NCBI GenBank assembly: GCA_012064415.1 | Contig: SSNU01000135.1 | Span: 221,503 to 285,502 of the forward strand | DNA from: Gyrodactylus bullatarudis | Lineage: Eukaryota > Platyhelminthes > Monogenea > Gyrodactylidea > Gyrodactylidae | Direction: 5' to 3' | DNA length: 64,000 nucleotides | Shown: positions 1 to 12,965 of the stretch, piece after piece | Numbering within the stretch: the stretch's first letter is position 1 | Layout of the letters: each line of letters begins with the position of its first letter | The notes under the pieces: generated by a model | Told to the model about the DNA's origin: nothing | What the model saw: only the letters and a program-made list of their open reading frames with translations | Databases searched by the model: none | Made by a program: the position numbers and the translations under genes

Positions 1-214
1 TTTGCGGTGCTTTTAAATGTGTGTGTGAATTCGCTTGGACACACACACCCCTCTCAAAATAAATGCCTCTTTGACCTCACTCTATATATAAAATAACGAT
101 TGTTTATTTGCATAGGAATAGGCTTACTATTTTCTGAATCTAATGCTAGACTATATACCTTTTCAAGAATGTGATTTCTTCAATAAACTTGATAGTTAAA
201 AGACTATCTATTAG
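1..214. other. Left edge, no gene seen
   Basis: No coding signal is visible. A short GT run (19-27) and a CA run (39-48) can pair into a small hairpin; this is probably microsatellite DNA. Confidence 0.4.
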
Positions 215-425
215 TTCTATTGGCCAAATTTTCAGCTTTTCCCAGCCTTGATCTCATTTTGAAGATGATCGAAAACTAACCTTTTTTTCTCTTATAAAAC
301 CATAACATTTTGTATATCAAAACATGAAAAATTTTCAAAAATGTGTTTTTCATCGTTAAAACATCAATTTTTGATCAAGGCGTGGAAAATTGTTCGTTGT
401 GAATAAAAATTTGTATTGCCCTACT
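215..425 (+). repeat. Dispersed repeat family B, internally deleted copy
   Basis: This block matches 59165-59580 in the same orientation and 19125-19495 in the opposite one. Shared blocks are the stretch around AATCTCATTTTGAAGATGAT, the stretch GTATATCAAAACATGAAAAA, and the stretch ending ATTTTTGATCAAGGCGT. Compared with the 59-kb copy the middle is deleted. No ORF is present. It is probably a non-autonomous transposon; ends and target duplication are not resolved. Confidence 0.6.
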
Positions 426-1994
426 GTATTTTCATTTATTTCAATCTATAGAATATACGAAAATTTCAGTAAAGTTTCTTCAAGATCACAAGAAAGTTTC
501 GGGGATTGATTTAGGCGTGTACCACTTTGAATTTCATCAGTTTCACTTGAGACTTAAGAAAGGGTTCATAAACTTAATGAAAGATCCTTGTTCTAAATCT
601 AGAAAATTTATCACTTCAATCAATATTATTCAACTTTTTATTAATACTAGATTTTGTTCACTTTTCTTTTGCATTTCTAGAATGTAAAGTTAGTTGAAAA
701 ATGTTAAATTCTCATCTTCATGTCAACTAGTTTTAGTATTTCAATGTATTATTCGAAATAATTTATCTATATTATTAAAAAATAAAAGTTGATTTTGTGA
801 GCCTATGGACGTCTAAAATACCCTACCAATTTTAACCAGTTATTGATTATCCCACGGACCATGTTCGTAGCGAAAAAAATTTCTAGATTTGGACTTAGTT
901 GGGCCGTAATCTCGATCAGAACCGATAAAGGGGCTGACCAATCAGATGGCTTCATTTTTAACACGTAAGCTTGCTTCTTATTGGTCCAATCTAAACTGCA
1001 TTTTCTTAGTCTTGATACAAAAAAAAGCTTTATCGAATTTTAAGAAACACTGCGTAGCGGGTTCGGATCAGCTAGTTTCAAAGCGAAAAAGGTTGACGCC
1101 TAATCTTGTATTTCGGAATGATTTTACACCTATCTTATTTCTATGATAGTATTTATTATTTCTATGGTATTAATACTTTTTATGTGCCCAAAGTTATGTT
1201 TTAAATAGTAAACTGTATTATTATTAAGAATAAATAAAAGCAACAGTATTTGATTCACCCCATTGAGAGGTTGAGTTATTTGTTTGAATTTTAAGAAAGA
1301 TTTTATTTCAAACATTACTTTAGTAAAATGAATAAATCTCTGTTAGTTGACAGTGTAAAGAACAGAAATTGCACTTCATGTTTCTCTCTATGATCTAAAG
1401 ATTAAAATAAACTAGCAAGCTAATCGCTGGAATAGTGAAGTAGGCAGGCCTCCAACAGGTTTGATCAAAACTCATAATTGGAATTTTGGTCTCACACCAT
1501 TTTTAGATATATTCCTCTTATATTCACGTTTCTTTCAAGTTACTCTTCCGGAATCTATTGTTTGCAATACCTGCCTGTAATTTTGAAAATGATATTTTAT
1601 TAACATTTTCATAAAAAGGACCATTAGAATGATATTAACGCCAAGAAAACTGTTTTTTTCGCAGATAAAATAAAATATCAGTAGATTTAATATGACCTTT
1701 TACATGATCCATTACAGATTAAAAAGAAAATTTATTTTAAAAAATATTCGATCCTCTGTCTGATAAAATGGTCTCTAATAGTTTACGCCTTTAAATAAAA
1801 CTATTCCCAATAAAGATTTTTTTCATGATTAATACCTAAATGCTACGAAATTGTTAAGATATGTCTCATTAGGATGACACATTTGTTTAAATCTCTTAGG
1901 TTGTGTGGATTACTCATTAATATTTTAGCTGATCCACTCCCTGATAGCACAGAGTTGAGCCAATACTCTTGATAAGAAGACACAAGGGCCCGTT
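426..1994. other. Intergenic, no gene recognised
   Basis: AT-rich, with only short chance ORFs. At about 700-731 there is an end fragment of foldback family F (reverse complement of the GTTGACATGAAGATGAGAAT terminus), so this is probably transposon-derived spacer. Confidence 0.4.
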
Positions 1995-2115
1995 TTTAAT
2001 CTTTAAAGTCCCAGAGATTTTTTTTCATGACTGGCATTCTATCTTTTGTCATCATTTGTTCTAAGAATACCCTGATTATAAATCTACACACTTATTTTAA
2101 CGCAATTATTTCCTG
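1995..2115 (+). repeat. Dispersed repeat family C, copy 1
   Basis: Similar in order and spacing to 33808-33905 (same strand) and to 52915-53033 (opposite strand). Shared blocks are AAGTCCCAGAGA, a TTTTTCATGACT-like block, ATCTTTTGT, CTGATTA and TTTTAACGCAATTATT. No ORF. An old dispersed element of unknown type. Confidence 0.5.
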
Positions 2116-3757
2116 AGGCTTTGAAGTATAATATACATTTTTTATATACATTGTATGTAAAAATGAGTTGCATTAGTGGTACGCGAAAATCAGGCTGAAG
2201 AGCAAACCCAAAACTGTGCTTATGAATAAAGTCAGATCAAAATCAAGTTTAGACATTTTTATTTTGTGATCATACGCACTACTATAAAGAATCTTCGTTT
2301 CTCTCATTTAACATAATAATAAAATGCTAAAGTCCAGTTTCTTAATCTATCTTTGTTATGCTGGAGTCTGTAAATGTCATGTAAGTTTCAAGGTAAAATC
2401 TAAATTCAGACAAAAAAGAAGCATACACACACATAGTGTAAGCCAACTCAATTTGCTCAGATATAGCAATCTGATTAAATAATGGAAAAAAAGAGAAAGT
2501 CTCATCATGATATTATCATAGAAGATTAGTTGATAATCTGGTTGAAATATCTGTTCTTGAAAAGTTGAATGAAATTTATGAGTTTATACCCAAAGATTTG
2601 ATAGTGTGTCCAAATAAATTTATGGATACTTTCTGGGAAATCAAGTAAAGTACAATAGTTTTATCTACTCAACAAAAATGGAATTCGTTATAATTTTACT
2701 TGCTCTTTTTTATAGAATTTGTTTTAGAGCATAAATTAGTAAAATAAGACAAGTTTTTTAACTGACTAATTCGTCTTCTGGTTCTAGGATGTAATTTAAA
2801 AAATGATAAAAACTTTTTTCAACATTAAATCCTGTCTAAAAGTTTTAGACTAAAACCTTTTCTATAAATTCTCTTTATTAGTGACCACCACGAAATTACT
2901 TTTTTCTGATTAGTAACTTTTCAATTTCAAAATCCAGGTTAGAGAAACAAGGGCCTAGTTCTTCAAGATAGCTCACAAATAAATTGACAAGAATAGAATT
3001 CTCCTGGGCCATTTTGAGTTTTGGCTTAACTCTACCTAACAACAAGGGATAATGCCAAGTCTATGATTCATCCCACCCCTTATATCTCAGCTAGCCTCTC
3101 GAACTGTCTTTTTGAAAAATCAACAAAATATCGTTATTTGTGTAAAATTTCATGTACTTTTATACATGAATTCGACAGACCGCAATGAAAATGAAAAATC
3201 CTGCCACTAAGACTAAAATACTTTCAATGACGAGGCTTGAAGAGTATAGAATTGAAAATCCTTGGTTTCGAATCATAAGAGTGTTGTAAAAATTAATTTT
3301 TTTATTATTATCTATTTAGAATCAAGATAATAATTTTGGCTTATAAATGAAAATTTCAGATGCTTTAGATTTCCTAAAATACTACTATAAAGGGATTTAA
3401 AAGATGTTTATTTTCTTGACTACTCGGAGTAAACTTCCGATGCATTTCAATAAATTAGAGCTCAAAAAGATTAAAACTAATCTTGATATTTTTCGACCTT
3501 TGTTTCTTGTTGTACCATAATTAAGGTATTATAATATAAGGGGAAGTGTGAAAAATTAATTCTCATCAACAGTTACTTTTCCCATCCTTTGAATACTTTC
3601 ACAAAAAACCTTCCCACACTCACCAATGTTTGCTCAATTTCCAATGTCAAATTTTGAATAAAACTCCATCGTCTATAGGATAACTCTAAAGAAAAATTTT
3701 TATATACTATAGTTAGATTCAACAAGAGAACATATTAATTATTTCTTCTATGACTAG
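2116..3757. other. Intergenic, no gene recognised
   Basis: No supported gene, RNA or repeat was found by eye in this stretch. Confidence 0.3.
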
Positions 3758-4051
3758 CTACAGTAAAATATTTACTTTCAAGACAACCACTCTTTGTTTG
3801 GAAAAAAAGGGAAATTCCAAAGAGACTAGTTTGATGCTTCTCCAATCGTAATCTTTACATTTGACCTCCGTGTCTTCATTCGTGTATATATTAACAGTAT
3901 AGATATCTCTCGTCTGTGTGATTCTCACTTGGGTCTGAAGACAGACTGCTACTATCAAGGTAATTAAAATGTATCTATACACATTGATATGTTTATGCAG
4001 TATTCCCTTTACCAGCCTCTCTTGACGATGAAAGTATCTTTCTTTATACAT
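3758..4051 (-). CDS. Weak candidate: hypothetical 97-aa ORF with a hydrophobic segment
   Basis: Unrecognised. The ORF is slightly less AT-rich than its surroundings. After about 25 mostly basic residues it has a hydrophobic stretch (ILITLIVAVCLQ) followed by a polar part with one Cys, which could be a signal anchor or leader. A GTAAAT donor-like site lies near its 3' end, so it could be a first exon of a minus-strand gene running out of the window to the left. No family motif is seen and no partner exon was found. It may equally be a chance ORF. Confidence 0.18.
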   Translation of the reverse strand: MYKERYFHRQERLVKGILHKHINVYRYILITLIVAVCLQTQVRITQTRDIYTVNIYTNEDTEVKCKDYDWRSIKLVSLEFPFFSKQRVVVLKVNILL

Positions 4052-4429
4052 GAGGTATGAGTTTGAATTTGATGATTAACAAAGCATTTCCCATTATATT
4101 TAATATATTCAATAAGCAAATACTCTGAAGGAATGGTTTTCAAGGATATCGGTTTTAACGAATTTATGATATGGGTCAATAAAAATTCTTTTATTCTAAT
4201 CTTAATTTTTTAGTGATGAATTACATATTATCAGATTTATTACTCTAATTATTCTGATTACTGTAGCAATCACTATAACTTCTTAAATCCTTACTTTTTA
4301 AGAATTACTACACCTTTCTATCCCCTTTCTTTTTCTACAGACTAATACAAGCCAAAAGACAACATAGTCAGGTAGCAAGCGAATAAAACTTGTTTTTTAG
4401 GATTCCAATAAGTCATAGATATCAAATAT

Positions 4430-4810
4430 GATTGTTAGAATCACCCCGTGATCGTTTGAAAATTGAATTGCGATTCTTTGATCATTTTTCCTATTTGAAA
4501 ATCGATGATCTTTGATGATCCCTGAAAAATGACGAACTTATCAAAAGTTTAATGTTGTTAATCGGTTTTCTTGTCTTTCGATACCCCACTCCATTGGAAA
4601 TCAACAAAAATATTCAACTCTAAGTTCAAAAAAATGGGAGTTTGGCGCTACTTTGAGATTGGAAATATGCGATAATTTCTTTAAAAATTGGCTTTTTCAA
4701 AAAAATTTTTTCTTCTTACAGGGGCAAGTGGGCTTCGTGGTTCAGATTTCAAAAGATCTTGATTAAAATTTTGTAAAACTCATAAATTCCCATATTCTAG
4801 GTGTAATAAG
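4430..4810 (+). repeat. Foldback family A2, copy 1
   Basis: Shares a long similar block with 40300-40745: GTTCAAAAAAA, then a GGGA-TTTGGCGCTA core, a TTGAGATT block, a run with TTTTTTCTTCTT, a block on ATTTCAAAAGATCTTGAT, and an end reading CATAAATTCCCAT. The left part carries inverted pieces of the same motifs. Related to family A (58431-59036) through the TTTGGCGC core. Non-coding. Confidence 0.5.
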
Positions 4811-7024
4811 AATTTTTTAATAATTTTATTTTCGGATTTTTTTCAGATGGATTCAAATCTGAACTACTTGAAGAACCCTGAGTATAACTCTAAAAATCAA
4901 TGTTTTTAAAATAATACGTGTGAGTAGAATAAAATTTAGACCGTATCAATGAAATCTACGATAAAAAAGATTTGATATTTGTTTTTTTGAGATAAAAATA
5001 TTTGATTGTATATTTTGCCCTACTCGCCCAGGAATCAAGTGTTCACTCAGTTTTGGAACCGACTCTAAGTTAGAGTAAAGAAGAAAAAGTATTGACTTTA
5101 GAGTCTAAAGATCTAAACTGGTTGAGAAGAAAGTTTAGAAAAGAAAATCAGACAAATTCGACCATGATAAAGTCATGAAATTTTTACCCTCAAATAAACT
5201 ATTGTGCTTTACAACTTAATATGCCCTTAATATATAAAGTGTGCATATTAGTTGAAAGTACACAAGATTCTTCCCCCCAAAAATACTATATTAGATCTCA
5301 AATGCTTACCCATAAATTTTATTGAGTATTAGTATAGTAAGTATTGATTTTGAGTAGAAGAAAACACTCTGAAATTATAGAGCTCAAATGAACTCGTTTA
5401 CCTAATATTTCTTCAGTGCTACTATTCTCTCCACCCTCCACATTTATTCTCTGGCATTCTATTGTATTTTAGTGAAGGAATTTTAATTCATAAGAAGAAA
5501 CATGAATAACTTCTTTAGTCATAGCAACGTTGGCAGGAAATTTATTCTGAAGAATATAAATTCTTTTATAAATAAATATGAAAAATATAGAATTGCTACA
5601 AGTCCCTCAAAAAATTTTGGTCTCGCTAGTAATTTTAAATTCTGAGGTTATTTTTATAAGCAAAACTATGATTAGAAATTGTAGAAATTTTTATGTTCTT
5701 ACGCGTAAAGTATTGCCAAAACCTCCTTCACTCCGTTTATTATTTCTTGTGTAATAAAACTTTATATAATTTAATTGTCATAATAAATGACTTCCCTCAA
5801 AAAAGTTAAAAATAATCTGAGTCATTTTGTCTTGTATGTTCCAGACACTGTCAATGGTTAAAACATGAGTTATTTCCGGTTATTAAACTAGTCAAAATTT
5901 AAACTACATTTGGCCTTTAATGGTGGAAATCTCTCAGGATGATAATTGGTCTTCGTGATACCAATCATCATTGATGCATAAACTAACGACATGAATTATG
6001 AAATAAATGAATATGGCATGGGTATTAAAATGAGCCAATCAGAAGTAAAACTTAAAAATAGACCACGTTTGTAATTAATAACAAGTGTTAATACTCGTGC
6101 CTGAGTAAAGATGAGCGTTGGTCAGACATGACTCATGTAAATAATGGTTATTTTAATATACAAGAAGATGAGCTGGATCATTTTAAATTATTGCAAATAA
6201 TTGGAAATTTTTGTGAGTTTTAGATTCCTTTGAATAGTAATCTTAATTTTTTATATTTTACTTATTAAATTGAAATTTTCTTTTCTGATTCCAAGAATAA
6301 GAAGTATTTAATTGCTGTAATCCTCCGAAATCAATAAAAAATTTGAATTTGTATTTTGTAAAGACAGTAAAATTCTTCAAGGTATGAATGTCAAAAATAA
6401 CAGCAAATATTCGCTACCAGGAATTTGTTCCTAATATCCAAGTGAATATTGTGTTTTATATAATTTTATAGCGATTGAGGTTTAAATATAGAAATATCTA
6501 TGATTTGATTGGTTAATGCTATTTGTAAAGATTTTCAACAAAATGCAATGAGTCAACATATAATTTCACTTTTTAAATCCCTGTACTGCCTCTGATTTAA
6601 TATTCAATTCTTAAATGTTTTTCGTATATTTTAACTAAGGCTGGATTAATTTCTAAAAAGACTTGATAGAGCTCAAAATCAAAATATAAATAAACCAGGC
6701 TTGAGAAGTTTTTCAACGAATCAAATTCCATTAAGTTTTAATGAAAGATTCATAGGAAAAGTTTTTCGTCATTAATTGATGTCCTGAATTTATCGGAGAA
6801 TGATATTTTCGGGTTATGTAACTCAGAAGAGATAGCAAGAAACTTTGTGGTAGAACATAATTTTATCGACATATCACCCTCTGTATGTACAGGCGGGCGT
6901 TGTTAGGGTATGATTAAGATGAGTTCCAAATCAAAGGAAGATAGTTATAAAATACATTGGATATTTGAAAAATAAATAGTAACTAAGAGGTAGTGCATTC
7001 ATTCAACCCTTTCATGAGATTCTC
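4811..7024. other. Intergenic, no gene recognised
   Basis: AT-rich, no supported gene or RNA. Confidence 0.3.
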
Positions 7025-7110
7025 CCTAAATGAGGCGATTATTCAAAGTCGGAACTCTCAGTTTTTATGCAGGTCCAAACAATATCATAATTTATCACAT
7101 AATTTATTTC
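7025..7110 (+). repeat. Dispersed repeat shared with 12877-12965
   Basis: The block beginning GGCGATTATTCAAAGTCGGA and running through GCAGGTC and CAACAATATC is found again, diverged, at 12877-12965, where it is also followed by a similar CTCAAAAxAATAAAAAG block. No ORF; type unknown. Confidence 0.5.
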
Positions 7111-7327
7111 ATAATTTACCCTAAAAAGATCTCAAAATAATAAAAAGTCTCAAAGAAGTATCTAAACTTATATAAAAGAACTAATATTAGTAAAAAAAGG
7201 TTTTCATCTACTTATTAGTATATGTTAAATTCAATAGAAAATCGACTTTCTTAGATGGGATCAAAATAATCCTTATTAAATGGAATTCCCATTAGAATCT
7301 CATTTAGAATCGTTTTACATATATCAT

Positions 7328-7763
7328 TAAGACTATCAGGTAGTTCTAAGACTAACGGAATGGCTTGTTAAACTTGTTACTAGGTTTCAAGATTAACAAG
7401 AAATTCAGCTATAAAATATAGTTTGCTGATCTTGATCTCCTCGGTAATAAGATTGGCTGACTGAAATAAATTTGAATTAAATAACCCTTTGTTAAGGCTA
7501 TGAAGATTTTTTATCAAAAAATCCAATTGTGTAGGGTCTGAAATTGAGACTTCCTTTACACTGTATAGTATACAGTGCACTGCGAAACTCATGCATTCCA
7601 GAGAATAAGACCTATCAAGTGTTGAAATTCAGCCAACAATATTAATTTTACGTAAGGATTTTAACTCAATAGTTCGTTAAATTTGTTACCGAGTTTCAGG
7701 AATAACTAGTTAGTGATCTACCTGATAGTCTTAAGACTATCAAGAGTAACAAGATTAACGGTA
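7328..7763. repeat. Element with short inverted ends and internal direct repeats
   Basis: TTAAGACTATCAGGTAG (7328-7344) is exactly inverted at 7718-7734. Inside, a GTTAA..TTGTTAC..GTTTCA block occurs twice in direct order (about 7363 and 7672). The right end (CTATCAAGAGTAACAAGAT onward) recurs inverted near 27850-27885. It looks like a small non-autonomous transposon of about 0.4 kb. Confidence 0.5.
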
Positions 7764-8875
7764 ACATAAACACTGTTATTAAACAGTTAGTTGGTTTTTC
7801 CACGAGAAACTCAATATTTTTCACAATTGGTCATTGATTTAAAATGAAAAAAAATCGACCATTTTTTGAATTTCCAACGTTTGAGCAAAAATTATTTTTC
7901 AGATTCAACTTTTTCTCAAATCTTCTTTTTATTCTAACATTTTACCGGCTTATTTCTGAAATTTTTATTGTTGATTTCATGGTGAAAACCATTTCTTTTT
8001 TAACGTTCAAGACAATCTCTGAATCTAAATTTTATAATTTGGTTTAGAGAGTATAGACGTGGAATAGATGGAAAACTTGGAAGATAAAGTTAAAAATAGT
8101 ATAAATTAATCGGGTGAATCAAGATGTAATTTCATCTCTAGTATGAGGGTATTATAATAATACACCATAGTCTGTACAAGAGATAAAACTGATTTAAAAA
8201 ATGTTCCATCATTCTTTGAAATTAGGTCAAGAATTTTTCCTCTACGTCTCTCATTCCCTACTTTTCTACGTGGAGATTATTTTCAAAAATATGCCTGAAA
8301 TTTTAGACACACAAACATTGTTATACGACTACTGCTTCCTATTCTTCAGGTAGGAGAGTAATCCGGGTGGATGGGTTGATTATGGAAGAATGATAAAGGT
8401 AGATTGGGATAGAGGCGAGGCAAACCTTTTTATTTTCTAGACAAATACACTCGGTAATTATTATTATAACGTTGTATTTATAATGTACATTGTATTTAAT
8501 TTTAATCAATGAGAAAGTTTTCTATATCATGACTGAAACATTTACTTTACAAACTTATTCTGAAAAGTTTTGTGAGTCTGCAGACTTTCAGAGATTCTGA
8601 AAACTAATCATTATGGCCTCAAGAAATATGACCTAAAAATTCATTTATATGCTCTATCGATTTTCTTTATAAAAACTGATACTACTTGTAAGCTATTTTT
8701 GAGAGAACGATTTTCACTATCGAATTTTCTAGTAACTAATATATCACTTGTTAGTTATTTTCAAAAAATGAATTTTCTTCGAATAAAATATTTAATCGAA
8801 ATATCTATAATTTTCAAAATTTTATGCCCTATTAAATATGCTCTTTTAATATATGACGCCAAACAAAACATTTGA
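7764..8875. other. Intergenic with a family F fragment
   Basis: At about 7800-7920 there is a diverged piece of foldback family F (ACTCAATATTTTTC, CGACCATTTTTTGAATTTCC). No gene is seen in the rest. Confidence 0.35.
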
Positions 8876-10380
8876 CAAATATTGTGACCGAAGTAATATG
8901 TTTCTCACTCTTTATTTATCGTCTAATATGAAAAGATTTGTTAATGTCCAATGAATACTACTATGAAAAAATTAATTCGAAATTTTTTACCAATTTTTAA
9001 AAAAATACAAATTTACTATTATGTCATATGAATGAAAACGAAGTAATACCCTTCTCACCATTTTATTGCATGTTTTTTATTGCAATTATTTTTTCTATTA
9101 AACAATTTTCAGCCTCAAAATCTTCTAGCAATACATTTATATCCCTAATTTACATTTAATCCATTTTTATAGCAAATAAACTCACTATTTTCAAGAAATT
9201 AAAACCACTAAAATTCAGAAAAATAGGCACTTTAAAACCCTGATATGAACATTAGGATGATTGTCCAGATAATAAAATTTTTATGCCCGATAGTTATCAT
9301 TATTCTAAATAAGTAGGCGTATAATAGATACTGGAAAAATACTAGTTTCAATTGAAAAATTGACAAATCATTACTATTGAGGATGAAATACGTGGCTGTA
9401 AATCTGGAAAAATCGTTGTCTAGATTAAAAATTTAATGGAATTGAATGCATCAGATTGGGTTGTTCAAAAGATATTAAAGAAAAATTTCAATCTATGCTG
9501 AAGGAAGGTCCTAAGGATCTGTTTCCTGGATAATCAATGGTACTTTTGATCGTATGGACTGACTATAAAAGAAAATACTCGAATACGAGGATTGGAAGTT
9601 GGCAATTTTTTTCAAATAAGATAAAAATTGATCTGAATAGTTTGAATAGCCTCATTTTATAACAAGGAATCAAAAAATAGCCCAACCTTAAGAGAAATGA
9701 TAAAAATATTAGTGGTAGATCATTTTTACTAGGGAGAGCCATAAAAAATAAGCTAAGTTATCTCGCTTCAGTTTCTCAGAACAAAAATGAACTCAATTAA
9801 TTATCAAAATCTGCTTGAAAGTTCTTTATGACCATTAAAAGTGGTAAATTCAAATAAAAGATATAATAAAATAATTCCCCTTGAATCAGTTCAATCTCAA
9901 CAGTATAATGGTTTTAGAACTATTAGATTTAAGGAATGATCTTACCGTTAATAAAATTTTAATTCAAACCAAATCGAAAATACTTGAGGTGCCTTCAGGC
10001 AGAAATTTCATAAAAAAGATTTATGTACGTATAGGTAGAAAGAGACAAAAGCGAAAATTTGGAAATTTTCCATAAATGATGACAAAATACCTTAATTGAT
10101 CTCAATACGTCAAAAATGCATAGATACTTTTGTAGAAAAGAAAAAAAAACATGCAATAAAATGGTGAGAAGGGTATTACTTCGTTTTCATTCATATGACA
10201 TAATAGTAAATTTGTATTTTTTTTAAATTGGTAAAAAATTTCGAATTAATTTTTTCATAGTAGTATTCATTGGACATTAACAAATCTTTTCATATATCTC
10301 TGGTTGCATAAAGTTGATTATTAAGGTAATTAGACAAGAAATAAAGAGTGAGAAACATACTACTTCGGTCACTATATTTG
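8876..10380. mobile_element. Decayed 1.5-kb DNA transposon with about 200-bp inverted ends
   Basis: The left arm (8876-9072) and right arm (10150-10380) are inverted copies. Both begin CAAATAT[T/A]GTGACCGAAGTA and share the GTCATATGAATGAAAACGAA block and a TTCTCACCATTTTATTGCAT inner end. The right arm carries roughly 45 extra bases near its outer third. The inner 1.08 kb has no intact ORF. Around 9370-9560 broken reading frames resemble a helix-turn-helix segment very weakly. No clear target duplication was found, so the superfamily is unassigned. Confidence 0.7.
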
Positions 10381-12876
10381 CACTAACAACTTCTTAACAC
10401 TTACCCCCACAGCAGTTTTAAATATCACAGTGTTTAGATTAAAAAGTATACCTCGAATCTAAAATATGCTTTATATGCATTTTTGAGGCCCTACTAATCA
10501 TTATTAATTTTTAACTTTGCAGGAAAATATTTTGTGTAATTAGTGATTACTAATTACTTAATTTTTTTTACAGAGATCTTATTTCTATCGTTTTTTAATG
10601 ATTTTAACCACTGCATAGAGAAAATTCTCGACATTGAGTTCTAAATTTTCATTGGATAAAATAAACTGTAAGGGCTTAACCAAATGCACAATTATTCTCA
10701 GAATTGAAAGATAAGTAAAGTTAAAAAGAAATTTTCTGAGTGATTTTATTACTGTTGTTTATTATTAGGCTTACTTTATTTAGTACAAATATAGACTCTA
10801 GCCAGTGCTTCATATGATGTGACAGCAGTGTGACTAATTAATGCAAATTTTAAAAATAGGGGTGTCTATGAATTCAAATCTGAAATTTTAAGATTTCAAA
10901 TGAATAATTATCATTATTTTTCAGAATCCCTAAGAGTCTTCAGATTCATTGATTAATGCCCAGGGATTCTGCAGATTCCTTGGTTTACTAGAGAGTCTGC
11001 AAGCTCACATAAGTTCCCAGAATAACTGGAAAATATATATTAGAGGTAGATTCTTTAATTTCCGATTTTTAACTTTATCCAATTCCTTGAGAAATGGTGC
11101 ATAGAGCATAATGTCTAAACCCAATGTTTGATTGGTGTGAACATTTTGCATTAGAGCAAACAATTTCGTCAATAAGTCCTGCTATGTTTTTCTATACATT
11201 TTTCAATCGTTTATTAAATAAAAGAATGATCAAACTAATTTTTTAACTAACTATTACTCAACGATTTCGTGTATTTTAAATTTTAATTTGCGAAAAAGAT
11301 TCTTTCTCCAGATTGTGACGCAAAGGAAGTAAAAGTTTCATTTTTGAGCCTTCAACAACAAAAGATAATCTGACCCTTACAAGACAACTTTGATATTCTT
11401 TGATTAGAATTGATCCACCTCAAAACATAGAATTTAGAAATTGTATCATATAAAATCATCCAAAGGCCAAGGTTCAAAATCTATCCCTACTTTGTATAGT
11501 AGGTTAGGTCACTCCACGAATCGTAAGAAATTCATACAATTTTTAATAATATTAAAGGAATGTTGAATCAGAATATGGGCTTTATTTTGGCATTACTAGC
11601 TTAGAAACGCCTTTAGAATTTTTCACGATAATTCCAGAGTATAACGATGGCTTTTGAGAAAACTAAAAAAGTATTTTCAAAACTCTTTTTAATGAGCCTA
11701 ATTTTGTAGCTAAAATTTTTGGTTTAAATAACTATTAGAGTTCAGGTTAAATATGTTTAAAAAACTGATGAAAATATTGAGATTCTACGTGAAATCTTTT
11801 CCTTCCAGAGTAATTAAGCTTTTTAAACCAAGTTAATTTCAGTTGAACTTTAAATTGTTCCATGAAAATGTAGGTATAATTATGTAATCAGTAAAAGAGA
11901 TTTTTTCTTGTTTGTTAGTTCATGTTAACTTTTCATGTTCTTTCACACTTTCTGGACTTTATATCAAAATTGAACTACAAATGAGAGTAGGTCACTTATA
12001 ATTATTTCAACCACCTTGTCATTAATGCTATTTTATGTTATTCAATCTACAAAATAATAATCTGAGAGAAAAATACTATAGTCATGCTTTCTGGTCCATT
12101 AGAGGCTCTTAGAGAACTGCTCAACTCTTTAATATATTCAAGTTTGAAAATGAGTTTAATAAAAATGGCCTAGTCCATAGAGTATCTACCTCAACTAAAT
12201 TACTTCACAAGTTCCGATGAATTTTTTTGAGAATTTCTACCTTTGTTCTCAGATTTCTTCTGAGAATGGATTTTAACATTGATAAAATCCTCTGTTTATT
12301 CCTATAATCTGTCCCAGAATTCTAGCTTCTAAAAATTGAGCTGTACTCAAGTGATCCTAATAAATTGAGGCAGAAACCTTTTTCACACATCAAAAATTTA
12401 AAAACTTTTTTTATTCAGAATCTACAAACCACATTACGTTCATTACTACTTTCAGAAATCAGAATTAATAATACAGTATTCATTAGCAAACATCTGGTTT
12501 TGTTAATAAAAGAGAAAATAAACATCTGAATTGATTTAAACAAGTTTTGAAATTTTTTTAATTTTGAAACATTCTTGTTATTATTTATCTGGTCTGACTC
12601 TATTATAATCAAGAATGTTATTTGCCTTTTCTACAAAACAATTTTACTGCTTCCCTGGATTCTTTCGAAAGAAATTTGGAATGAGCAGAGTAGATGATAT
12701 TCTGTAAGAGTAATTCAGAAAATTCGCGTGTAACTTTGCTTTATAACAATTTTTCAAGCATTCCCTCGATTTAATTTGAACAGAATAATTTCTAGAGCTA
12801 ATAAGTAAAACTTCTATCATCCGAAAGATTAGTCTAAAATCAATTTCACATTTGAAAAGATCTCAAAACAATTTAA
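10381..12876. other. Intergenic, no gene recognised
   Basis: No supported coding region. A block near 11110-11160 (CCAATGTTTGATTGGTGTGA) is similar, inverted, to 27785-27845, so some of this is dispersed repeat. Confidence 0.3.
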
Positions 12877-12965
12877 TTGGCGATTATTTAAAGTCGGAAA
12901 TTCTCACTTATTACGCAGGTCTCAACAATATCACATAATCTTTTGATTACTTTCTCAAAACAATA
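12877..12965 (+). repeat. Second copy of the 7025-7110 dispersed repeat
   Basis: Diverged direct copy of the block at 7025-7110 (GGCGATTATTTAAAGTCGGA, then GCAGGTCTCAACAATATCA). Confidence 0.5.

Noticed and set aside
3255..3290. tRNA-like GGTTTCGAATC string
   Set aside because: No matching acceptor, D or anticodon stems around it.
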